Assembly (NCBI RefSeq): GCF_900105385.1
Contig: NZ_LT629772.1
Coordinates: 3,472,001 to 3,536,000, forward strand
Direction: 5' to 3'
Source: Microlunatus soli
GTDB taxonomy: Bacteria > Actinomycetota > Actinomycetes > Propionibacteriales > Propionibacteriaceae
Length of the DNA: 64,000 bases
The notes under the pieces were generated by a model. The model was not told the DNA's origin. It ran no database searches and worked only from the letters and a program-made list of their open reading frames with translations. Of the stretch, positions 7,966 through 15,379 are shown in pieces. How positions within the stretch are numbered: position 1 is the first letter of the stretch; each line of letters begins with the position of its first letter. A program made the position numbers and the translations under genes.

Positions 7966-9465
7966 ATGGATGGGGATGTCGTGATCGAGTTCGAGTCGGT
8001 GACCAAGCGCTATCGCGATGGGACCACCGCGGTTCAGGACCTGAGTCTGACGATTCCGTCCGACAAGATCACCGTCATCGTCGGGCCGTCCGGCTGCGGC
8101 AAGACCACGACGCTGCGGATGATCAACCGGATGCTGGAGCCGACCAGCGGTTCGATCTCCTGGGACGGCGCACCACTGAAGTCCAAGCGCAAGACCCAGC
8201 TCCGTCGACAGATGGGGTATGTGATCCAGAGCGGCGGCCTGTTCCCGCACCGGACCGTGATCGAAAACATCCAGACGGTGCCGACCCTGATCGGCTGGGA
8301 CAAGACCAAGAACCGCAACCGGGCCTATGAACTGCTCGAGATGGTCGGCCTGGAACGCAAGCTCGCCCAGCGCTACCCGAGCCAGCTGTCCGGTGGCCAG
8401 CAGCAGCGGGTCGGAGTCGCTCGCGCGCTGGCCGCCGACCCGATCGTGATGTTGATGGACGAGCCGTTCTCGGCAGTCGATCCGGTGGTCCGAGCCGACC
8501 TGCACGAGCAATTCCTTCAACTGCAGAAGAAGATCGGCAAGACCATCGTGATGATCACCCACGACATCGACGAGGCGATCAAGCTCGGTGACCAGATCGC
8601 GATCATGCGCAAGGGCGGGGTGTTGGCCCAGGTCGGCAGCCCGCAGCAGTTGCTGGAGGAACCGGTCGACGACTTCGTGGCCGGCTTCGTGGGCAAGGAC
8701 CGCGGCTATCGCGGGCTGTCCTTCGTCGCCGCCTCCGGACTTCCGTTGGAGAACGTTCAGCTGACCCGTGATCCGGCTGCTGCTCATGGTGATCAACCGG
8801 TGTTGGTCGTCGATGAGGACGCCACCCCGCTGGGCTGGGCGGACCTGACTCGGCCGGGCCAGACCCAGATGCTCGGATCGACCTTCCTGCCGGAGACCGA
8901 CACCATGCGGGTCGCGCTGGACTCAGCGCTCAACTCCCCGGTCGGGCTGGCCGTTGCGGTCGCCGCGAACGGCCGTTTCGCCGGCGTGGTGACCGCCAGC
9001 CAGATCCTTGATCAGGTCCGCTACCTGAAGGCGTCGGTCGCCGATGCCATCTCCGCACGGGCCGAGGCCGACGCGGCCCGACGCGAAGCCGAGGCGGCCC
9101 GACAGGAGGCCGAAGGCGTACGCAACGAGGCGTCCAGGATCGCTGCCGAGGCCGATGCCGAGGCAGACGAGGCGGCCCGGGTCGAGGAAGCCGTCCGGGC
9201 GGCCGACGAAGCCGACGCCAAGGCGGCGGCTGCCGAGCAGGCTGCCGCGCAGAAGGAAGCCGTGGCCGATCAGGTCGAACAGCAACAGGCGGAGCAGGAG
9301 CACGCCGAGCAGCAGCAGGCCGAGCAACAACCCGAGCCGGAACGGCCGGAACAGGAACAGGAGCAACAGGAACAGGCGGAACAGGAACAGCCGACCGAGA
9401 TCCGACCCCGGCGCGATGTCGCCGGCGATGATCAGGGCGACGCGACCCAGATCAGGCAGCCATGA
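7966..9465 (+). CDS. OpuB/OpuC-type osmolyte ABC importer, ATPase subunit with long coiled-coil tail
   Basis: A 499-residue ATPase. GPSGCGKT (Walker A) is at 40-47, LSGGQQQR at about 140 and [10 protein letters not shown] follows; the sequence matches the glycine betaine/carnitine/choline group. Residues ~245-360 resemble the CBS-like regulatory region of this group. From ~362 to the end the protein becomes a highly charged Ala/Glu/Arg, then Gln/Glu-rich, tail predicted to be coiled coil or disordered, which is not usual for the family. ATG 7966 is favoured by GGGG upstream; ATG 7957 is an alternative. It overlaps the next gene by 4 nt (ATGA). Confidence 0.88.
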   Translation: MDGDVVIEFESVTKRYRDGTTAVQDLSLTIPSDKITVIVGPSGCGKTTTLRMINRMLEPTSGSISWDGAPLKSKRKTQLRRQMGYVIQSGGLFPHRTVIENIQTVPTLIGWDKTKNRNRAYELLEMVGLERKLAQRYPSQLSGGQQQRVGVARALAADPIVMLMDEPFSAVDPVVRADLHEQFLQLQKKIGKTIVMITHDIDEAIKLGDQIAIMRKGGVLAQVGSPQQLLEEPVDDFVAGFVGKDRGYRGLSFVAASGLPLENVQLTRDPAAAHGDQPVLVVDEDATPLGWADLTRPGQTQMLGSTFLPETDTMRVALDSALNSPVGLAVAVAANGRFAGVVTASQILDQVRYLKASVADAISARAEADAARREAEAARQEAEGVRNEASRIAAEADAEADEAARVEEAVRAADEADAKAAAAEQAAAQKEAVADQVEQQQAEQEHAEQQQAEQQPEPERPEQEQEQQEQAEQEQPTEIRPRRDVAGDDQGDATQIRQP

Positions 9466-10115
9466 ACTGGTCCTGGATCGCCGACAACGTCGGACTGATC
9501 GGCACCTCGCTCGGCCAACATCTCCTGCTGGCACTGATCCCGGTGGCGGCGTCGTTCATCCTGTCGATCCCGATCGGCTACCTGGTCTTCCGCAGCGGCG
9601 CTGCCGGATCGAACGTCATCCTGGCGATCTTCGGAGCGATCTACTCGATCCCGTCGCTGGCGATCTTCGTCGCGCTGCCGTTGGTGATCGGCACCAAGGT
9701 GCTCGATCCGCTCAACGTCATCGTCGCGCTGACCATCTACACCACGGCGCTGCTGTCCCGCAGTGTGGTGGACGGATTGCGGGATGTGCCGGCCGACGTC
9801 AAGCAGTCCGCCGATGCGATCGGCTTCGGGCGCGGACGACGCTTCTTCCGGGTCGAACTGCCGTTGGCGATGCCGGTGATCTTCGCCGGCCTGCGGGTTG
9901 CTTCGGTGTCCAACATCGCCCTGACCAGCATCTCGATCCTGATCGGCGTACCGTCGCTCGGAACGCTCTTCAGCCGCGGGCTGAACCAAGGCTTCCTCAC
10001 CCCCGTATGGGTCGGGCTGGTGCTGTCGATCCTGGTCGCCCTGCTCGCTGACCTGGTGATCATCCTGATCCAGCGCGGCACCTTGCCCTGGGCGCGAGGA
10101 GGGCGTACGGCATGA
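9462..10115 (+). CDS. OpuB/OpuC-type ABC importer permease 1
   Basis: A 217-residue inner-membrane permease with five to six hydrophobic segments and the EAA-loop region DVPADVKQSADAIGFGRGRRFFRVELPLAMPVI around residues 107-140, cut here by the usual GxxxxxxxxxLP spacing. It belongs to the QAT family permeases (ProW/OpuBB type) that import betaine, choline or carnitine with the ATPase encoded just upstream. Start and stop codons overlap both neighbours by 4 nt, so the three genes are surely co-translated. Confidence 0.88.
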   Translation: MNWSWIADNVGLIGTSLGQHLLLALIPVAASFILSIPIGYLVFRSGAAGSNVILAIFGAIYSIPSLAIFVALPLVIGTKVLDPLNVIVALTIYTTALLSRSVVDGLRDVPADVKQSADAIGFGRGRRFFRVELPLAMPVIFAGLRVASVSNIALTSISILIGVPSLGTLFSRGLNQGFLTPVWVGLVLSILVALLADLVIILIQRGTLPWARGGRTA

Positions 10116-10846
10116 ACGTTTTCGGCTATCTGCTGGACGGCGCCAACTGGGGCGGACCGGACGGGCTCGGCCTCCATCTGGGCGAGCATCTGCTCTACAG
10201 CGTGATCGCTGTTGCCATCGCCGCAGTGATCGGAATCCCTGCCGGACAGCTGATCGGTCACACCCGGCGCGGCAGCTTCCTACTCGTCGGTCTGGCGAAC
10301 TCGTTCCGAGCGATCCCGACCTTCGGTCTGTTGATCTTGGTTGTGTTGCTGACCCAGACCAGCTGGATCCCGGTCGTCTGCGTCCTCGGTGTGCTGGCGC
10401 TGCCACCGCTGCTGACCGGCACTGCGACCGGCATCATGCAGGCCGATCAACAGGCCGTCCACGCCGCCAGCGCGCTCGGCATGTCCGGCGGTCAGGTGCT
10501 GACCCGGGTCGAGATGCCGCTGGCGATGCCGTTGATCATCTCCGGCCTGCGGAGTGCGACCCTGCAGGTGATCGCGACCGCGACGGTCGCTGCCTATGTG
10601 CCGCAGGTCGGCGGACTCGGTCGGACGATCCTGGACGGCATCCCGGCTCGCGACTACGGGCAGGTGCTGGCCGGCGCGCTGCTGGTCGCACTGCTGGCGA
10701 TCGTGATCGACGTCCTGCTCGCACTCGCCGGTCGGGCGACCAGTCGGCACCTGCGGCTGAAGGCGCCGAAGACGACCGCACTGACCGCGGCGCCGACGCC
10801 CGACCCGGCGAACGCCGACGCCGACGCATCGAACGCAGCCGCCTGA
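10112..10846 (+). CDS. OpuB/OpuC-type ABC importer permease 2
   Basis: A 244-residue membrane permease (ProW/OpuBD type). It shows the EAA-loop motif HAASALGMSGGQVLTRVE near residues 115-132, and a Pro/Ala/Asp-rich cytoplasmic end after residue 215. It forms the second half of the heterodimeric channel with the 9462 gene. The 5' end overlaps that gene by 4 nt. No binding-protein gene follows; the likely one starts at 13041, beyond three reverse-strand genes. Confidence 0.87.
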   Translation: MNVFGYLLDGANWGGPDGLGLHLGEHLLYSVIAVAIAAVIGIPAGQLIGHTRRGSFLLVGLANSFRAIPTFGLLILVVLLTQTSWIPVVCVLGVLALPPLLTGTATGIMQADQQAVHAASALGMSGGQVLTRVEMPLAMPLIISGLRSATLQVIATATVAAYVPQVGGLGRTILDGIPARDYGQVLAGALLVALLAIVIDVLLALAGRATSRHLRLKAPKTTALTAAPTPDPANADADASNAAA

Positions 10847-10871
10847 CCGACCGGGTTCGGGCCGATCGGGT

Positions 10872-11744
10872 TCACGGAATCACCCGCGCCAGCGCGCCGA
10901 TCTCCAGCGCCGTCCAGATCGCACCGTCCGGTCCGACGGCGATGCCGTGCGGCTCGGAGTTCGGGGTCGGTAGATCGGACAGCTCGATCCTCCCGTCCAC
11001 GCTGATCCGGCCGACCCGGTTCGCACCCCACTCGGTGAACCACAACGCCCCGTCCGGACCGCTGGTGATGGCGTGCGGCCGGCTGCGGCGATCCGGCAAC
11101 GCAAACTCGGTGATCACCCCGCCGGTGTCGATCCGGCCGATCTGTCCGGCGCCGATCTCGACGAACCAGAGCGCGTCGTCCGGTCCGAGCGCCAGCCCGA
11201 CCGGGGCGGCGTTCTCGGTCGGCAACGGGTGGACCGCAACGGTGCCGTCGAGGGTGATCCTGCCGATCGCGTTCGCCTGATTCATCGTGAACCACATCGC
11301 CTGGTCGGGACCGGCGACGATCATCGACGGAAACGCCCCGCTGATCGGGAGCTCGAATTCGGTGCAGTCACCGGCGGTCGTCAGCCGGCCGATCCGATCG
11401 GCTGCGATCTCGGTGAACCAGAGCGCGTCGTCGGGACCGACCGCGAGACCGTACGGGCCGGACTCCGGGGTCGGCGGAGTCGTGGTGCTGGCCGACCCGT
11501 CGAGGCCGATCCGGCCGATCCGGTGGGCCCGGTATTCGGTGAACCAGAGTGCTTCGTCGGGGCCGGAGGTGATGATCGTCGGCCCGGAGGTCGGGTCGAG
11601 CTGGTGGATCGTCGGCTCGGTGCCTGGGGTGTAGCGGCCGATCTGGCCGGCGTCGACCAGGGTGAACCAGAGAGCGCCGTCCGGGCCGGTGGTCAGTCCG
11701 TACGGGCCGCCGGGCACCGGATGTTCGTGGACTGCTCGGGCCAT
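10872..11744 (-). CDS. virginiamycin B lyase (Vgb) homologue
   Basis: A 290-residue seven-bladed beta-propeller made of about 42-residue repeats with the core GPDxALWFTExxAxxIGRI. The blade order and the two motifs RPHAI (about residue 222) and EPHGI (His266) match Vgb of staphylococci, which linearises type B streptogramins by a lyase reaction. Similar propellers are widespread in soil actinobacteria and may act on other cyclic depsipeptides or have non-enzymatic roles. No streptogramin cluster or other resistance gene is adjacent. No signal peptide. It lies between the two parts of the osmolyte importer on the opposite strand. Confidence 0.78.
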   Translation of the reverse strand: MARAVHEHPVPGGPYGLTTGPDGALWFTLVDAGQIGRYTPGTEPTIHQLDPTSGPTIITSGPDEALWFTEYRAHRIGRIGLDGSASTTTPPTPESGPYGLAVGPDDALWFTEIAADRIGRLTTAGDCTEFELPISGAFPSMIVAGPDQAMWFTMNQANAIGRITLDGTVAVHPLPTENAAPVGLALGPDDALWFVEIGAGQIGRIDTGGVITEFALPDRRSRPHAITSGPDGALWFTEWGANRVGRISVDGRIELSDLPTPNSEPHGIAVGPDGAIWTALEIGALARVIP

Positions 11745-11881
11745 CCTCCACCTTCACCTCTCTGTCGCCGCGCACGGCAGCCGATCGCGGTGTTCGGTGG
11801 CGGCAGCGCGGAGTGACCGTTGACGATACTGCCGATCGAGCCGAGTTGCCCGCGCATTTCGGCGGCTCGGGTGTGGCGGAC

Positions 11882-12301
11882 TCACCCGTGTTCGGGAACG
11901 AACTCCTCGACTCCGGTGCTGCCGCCTTCGCTGACCGGCAGCCCGGCGGCGCGCCAGGCGTGGATGCCGCCATCGATGTCGGTGGCATCCACGCCGATCG
12001 ACTGCAACGACGCGGCGGCCAGCGAGGAGCTGTAGCCCTCGGTGCAGACGACGATCCAGCGCTGACCGGACGTTGCCTGCGGGACCCGGGCGTCGGACTC
12101 GGGATGCAATCGCCACTCCAGGTGATTTCGCTCGACGATCAGCGATCCGGGAATCTCGCCGTCCTGCCGGCGCTGCCACTCCGGGCGGATGTCGACGATC
12201 AGCGCGCCGGTGCGCACCTCCTCGGCGGCTGCGTCCGGAGCGAGACGGTGCAGCCCGTGGCGCGCTGCCGCCAGCAGGTCGTCGACGGTGCGATAGGTCA
12301 T
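11882..12301 (-). CDS. rhodanese-like sulfurtransferase
   Basis: A 139-residue single rhodanese domain. ATG 12301 is chosen because it overlaps the stop of the upstream cysteine dioxygenase gene (ATGA). VDIRPEWQRRQDGEIPGSL gives the conserved DxRpxxxxxxGxIPGS entry, and the active-site loop is CTEGYSSS with a cysteine nucleophile, followed by DIDGGIHAW. Rhodaneses transfer sulfane sulfur. Pairing with cysteine dioxygenase is common in actinobacteria and suggests handling of cysteine-derived sulfur or persulfide. Confidence 0.85.
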   Translation of the reverse strand: MTYRTVDDLLAAARHGLHRLAPDAAAEEVRTGALIVDIRPEWQRRQDGEIPGSLIVERNHLEWRLHPESDARVPQATSGQRWIVVCTEGYSSSLAAASLQSIGVDATDIDGGIHAWRAAGLPVSEGGSTGVEEFVPEHG

Positions 12302-12807
12302 CGGTCGGCGGTGCGGCGGGGTGCAGCAGCCTCGGGGTCGTCGGTCCACAGCGAGTCGCGACGGACCAGTTCACCGTCGGCGACCTCGTAGTAGTGCATC
12401 AGCGTCAGCGGCGGAGAGTAGACGTGAACGCTGACCGCGGTCCGTTCGGCATGGTTGCGCACGTCGTGAACATAGCGCCGGTCGAAGACGACTGTCTCAC
12501 CCCGGCTGCGGAAGATGTCGGTCAGCCCGTCCGGCGTCCACAGGGATTCGGTCAGTTCACCGTCCACCACGGTGAACGCCCCAGCGCTGTCGCCGTGGTC
12601 ATGCAGCTCGGTGCCCTGCTCTGTCGTCCAGCTGATCAGCCAGACGTCGGCCCGGTCATCGGCATGCAGCCGGACGTGCCACCGCTGCTGGGAGTCGGCA
12701 TGCACCGGGTGCCGGCCGGCGCGCACCTCGGCCGCGTACTGCTGGGTCCAGGCCGTCAGCTCCTCCGCACTGAGCGCGGTCTCGCGCCGATCGGTCACAC
12801 TATTCAT
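12298..12807 (-). CDS. cysteine dioxygenase family protein (cupin)
   Basis: A 169-residue cupin of the CDO type. Iron ligands are visible in HDHGDSAGAFTVVDGEL (two His of cupin motif 1, near residue 70) and in DRRYVHDVRNH (third His of motif 2). The family oxidises cysteine thiol to cysteine sulfinate with O2; related members act on mercaptopropionate. It is the first gene of a two-gene unit with the rhodanese at 11882. Its start faces the osmolyte binding-protein gene across 233 bp, in which 12806-12833 is unusually AT-rich and may hold the promoter. Confidence 0.85.
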   Translation of the reverse strand: MNSVTDRRETALSAEELTAWTQQYAAEVRAGRHPVHADSQQRWHVRLHADDRADVWLISWTTEQGTELHDHGDSAGAFTVVDGELTESLWTPDGLTDIFRSRGETVVFDRRYVHDVRNHAERTAVSVHVYSPPLTLMHYYEVADGELVRRDSLWTDDPEAAAPRRTADR

Positions 12808-13040
12808 GCTGGAATACTAGGAAATAATCCCACGGCGTGCCGGACGTCTCGGATCGTGGGCGGGTCGCCGTCGGCAGCGGACTCGGTGCCTCGCAGTGAG
12901 CCGAATCCGGGCACCCGACGGTGAGCCGGCACGTGGTTTGCTTACGAACCGGCGACGATTCCGCTGCCGATCCGGGAATCGGATGGGCGCTGTCGGTGCT
13001 TGATGGAAGGCTGGACCCGAGTCGACCGAGGAGGCCGAAT

Positions 13041-13973
13041 ATGTCCGTTCGCAGCCGGATGTCCGCGTTGGCAGCGCTGGTGGTGGTGGCCGCTACCGCG
13101 TTGGCCGGATGTGGCGCCAACAATGATCCGTTGGCCGGCGACAGTGCCGCTCCCAGCGCCGGCGGTGCGGGCGGCGAGGTCGTCGTCGGCTCGGCCAACT
13201 TCACCGAGAATCAGGTGCTGGCCGAGCTGTACGCCCAGGCCATGACCGCCAAGGGGGTCAAGGCCTCCACCCACCTCGACATCGGTTCTCGCGAGCTGTA
13301 TCTGCGTGCCCTGAAGGACGGGTCGATCTCGGTCGTCCCGGAGTACACCGGCAACCTGCTGCAATACCTGGACAAGAAGGCGACGGCCAGTACGCCCGAG
13401 GAGGTCGACGAGCAGCTGCCGAAGGCAGCCAAGGACAGCGGCTTCGACGTGCTGGACACCACGGAAGCCGTCGACCAGGACGTCTACGTCGTCACCAAAG
13501 CACTGGCCGACAAGTATCAACTCAAGACGCTCGGCGATCTGACCAAGGTCCCGGACCTGAAGGTCGGCGGACCGACCGAGTTGCAGGAGCGACCGTACGG
13601 TCCGGACGGGTTGCAGGGGATGTACAAGGTCAAGGTGAGCAAGTTCGTCGCCTACGACGCCCCGGCGCTCAAGGTCAAGGATCTGAAGGACGGCAAGATC
13701 CAGGCGGCCGACTTCTTCACCACCGACGCCGCGATCGCCGACAACGGCTTCGTCAAGCTGGAGGATCCGCAGACCCTGATCCTGCCGCAGAACGTCGTGC
13801 CGCTGGTCCGCCCCGACGTCAAGAAGAACTCCAAGGCGGTCGACGCGATGAACGCCGTCGGCAAGCAGTTGACCACCGACGAACTCGCCGCCCTCAACAA
13901 GAAGGTCGACGTCGACCACGCCGATCCCGGCGACGTCGCCAAGGAATGGCTGACCAGCAAGGGCCTCGTCTGA
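13041..13973 (+). CDS. osmolyte-binding lipoprotein of OpuB/OpuC-type importer
   Basis: A 310-residue lipoprotein with a GAGGAGG ribosome-binding site about 8 nt before ATG 13041. The signal peptide ends in the lipobox LAGC with Cys24. The mature part begins GSANFTENQVLAELYAQ, the standard opening of the OpuAC/ProX-like domain that binds quaternary ammonium compounds, and carries VPEYTGNLLQ and ADFFTTDAAI further on. It is the likely partner of the importer at 7966-10846 although 2.2 kb of reverse-strand genes intervene. It ends at an inverted repeat. Confidence 0.87.
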   Translation: MSVRSRMSALAALVVVAATALAGCGANNDPLAGDSAAPSAGGAGGEVVVGSANFTENQVLAELYAQAMTAKGVKASTHLDIGSRELYLRALKDGSISVVPEYTGNLLQYLDKKATASTPEEVDEQLPKAAKDSGFDVLDTTEAVDQDVYVVTKALADKYQLKTLGDLTKVPDLKVGGPTELQERPYGPDGLQGMYKVKVSKFVAYDAPALKVKDLKDGKIQAADFFTTDAAIADNGFVKLEDPQTLILPQNVVPLVRPDVKKNSKAVDAMNAVGKQLTTDELAALNKKVDVDHADPGDVAKEWLTSKGLV

Positions 13974-13982
13974 CAAGGTCCC

Positions 13983-14041
13983 TGAGCCTGTCGAAGGGCA
14001 CCTCGACTCTGCCGTGGCTCTGGGATCCTTCGACAGGCTCA
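13983..14041. terminator. bidirectional hairpin built from two inverted dispersed repeats
   Basis: TGAGCCTGTCGAAGG (13983-13997) and CCTTCGACAGGCTCA (14027-14041) are perfect 15-bp inverted arms around 29 nt. Both arms are copies of the dispersed repeat found elsewhere in the window. The structure starts 10 bp after one gene and its right arm supplies the TGA stop of the convergent glycosyltransferase gene. A terminator role is inferred from the position; there is no T-run. Confidence 0.6.
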
Positions 14042-15379
14042 CGACCCTGCTCGCTTGTTCCGCATCATCCCGCGGAGGGCGAGGAACCTGATCAAGGTCG
14101 AGACGGCATTGGCGGTGACCAGGACGGCGACCTCGACCCATCGTGTCGGTGTGCTGACGGTGTGATGCAACGACCACAATGAGCCGCTGGTCAATCCCAG
14201 CCCGATGCCGAAGGCGATCAGGCCGCCGGCATGGTGCTTGATCATGTTCTCCGGGCCACGGACACCGAACGTCATCCGGCGATTGGCCGCCGTGTTGGCC
14301 ACGGCCGTGATCAACAACGCGATCAGATTGGCCGCCTGAGCATCGATGACTCCGCGCAGTGCAAGGTAGAGCACCAGATAGGCCAGGGTGCTGAGGACAC
14401 CGACGGTGGCAAACCTGATCAACTGGCCGAGCAGGCCGCCGGTCGGACCACGGAGGGTCCAGGGGCGCGGCCCGCCGTCGCCGGTGCCCGTCGCTCGACT
14501 GCGCTGGACGAACTCGTCGCGCACCCGGGTGATCGGGATGCTGCCGGTCAGGAAACCTTTGCCCAGTCGGGCGATCCCGCGCAGATCCTCGGTTGCGGTG
14601 GCGACGATGTCGACCCGCGAATCCGGGTCGTCGACCCAGTCGACCGGCACCTCGTGGATCCTCAGGCCGACCCGCTCGGCGATCACCAGCAGCTCGGTGT
14701 CGAAGAACCAGTTGTTGTCCTCGATCAACGGCAACAGTCGCTCGGCGACGTCGCGCCGTAGCGCCTTGAAACCGCACTGGGCATCGGAGAACGATGCAGA
14801 CAGGCTGCCCCGCAACAACAAGTTGTAGGAGCGGGAGATGAATTCCCGTTTGGGACCTCTGATCACTCGGCTGCTGCGGGCCAACCGGGAGCCGATTGCG
14901 ACATCGGAGTGGTTACTGACCAGCGGCGCGACCAGCGGCAGGATGGCGCGCAGATCGGTGGACAGGTCGACGTCCATGTAGCCGACGACTGCCGCCCGGG
15001 ACGCCGACCACGCCGCCTTCAGCGCCCGTCCGCGCCCCTTCTGATCGAGGTGTAGCACCCGAACCGCCGGCAGGGTGCCGGCAAGCCGCTCGGCGATGAT
15101 CATGGTGTTGTCGGTGCTGGCGTTGTCGGCGATAGTGATCAGGTAGTCGTAGGGGAACTGCTCGCGCAGATAGCCGTCCAGCCGCAGCACCGAATCGGCA
15201 AGATCGGCTTCCTCGTTGTAGACCGGGATCACCAGTTCGACCGCGGTCGTGACCGGGAGCTCTCGGTGCCCGGCGTCGGGCCGCTCGGTGTTGCGTTGCC
15301 CGGTGTCGGGTTTCCCGGGCTGGGCCGAATCGGGGATCGGGGTCCGGTCGAGATCCTGCACAGAGTCCGTCATGATCAT
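14039..15379 (-). CDS. GT2 glycosyltransferase fused to a GtrA-like membrane domain
   Basis: A 446-residue two-domain protein. Residues ~45-290 form a DPM1/GtrB-like GT2 domain (LVIPVYNEE, the metal-binding DVD in GYMDVDLSTD, and SDAQCGFKALR). Residues ~320-440 hold four hydrophobic helices like GtrA (LIRFATVGVLSTLAYLVLY). Such pairs make polyprenyl-phosphate sugars and help move them across the membrane. Its ATG at 15379 overlaps the stop of the GT39 gene (TGATG), so the two are co-expressed. Fusion of GtrB- and GtrA-type parts is known in actinobacteria. Confidence 0.85.
   Translation of the reverse strand: MIMTDSVQDLDRTPIPDSAQPGKPDTGQRNTERPDAGHRELPVTTAVELVIPVYNEEADLADSVLRLDGYLREQFPYDYLITIADNASTDNTMIIAERLAGTLPAVRVLHLDQKGRGRALKAAWSASRAAVVGYMDVDLSTDLRAILPLVAPLVSNHSDVAIGSRLARSSRVIRGPKREFISRSYNLLLRGSLSASFSDAQCGFKALRRDVAERLLPLIEDNNWFFDTELLVIAERVGLRIHEVPVDWVDDPDSRVDIVATATEDLRGIARLGKGFLTGSIPITRVRDEFVQRSRATGTGDGGPRPWTLRGPTGGLLGQLIRFATVGVLSTLAYLVLYLALRGVIDAQAANLIALLITAVANTAANRRMTFGVRGPENMIKHHAGGLIAFGIGLGLTSGSLWSLHHTVSTPTRWVEVAVLVTANAVSTLIRFLALRGMMRNKRAGS

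Noticed and set aside
12921-13040. longer start for the osmolyte-binding lipoprotein
   Set aside because: ATG 13041 has a strong ribosome-binding site and begins the signal peptide. A longer form would bury it.
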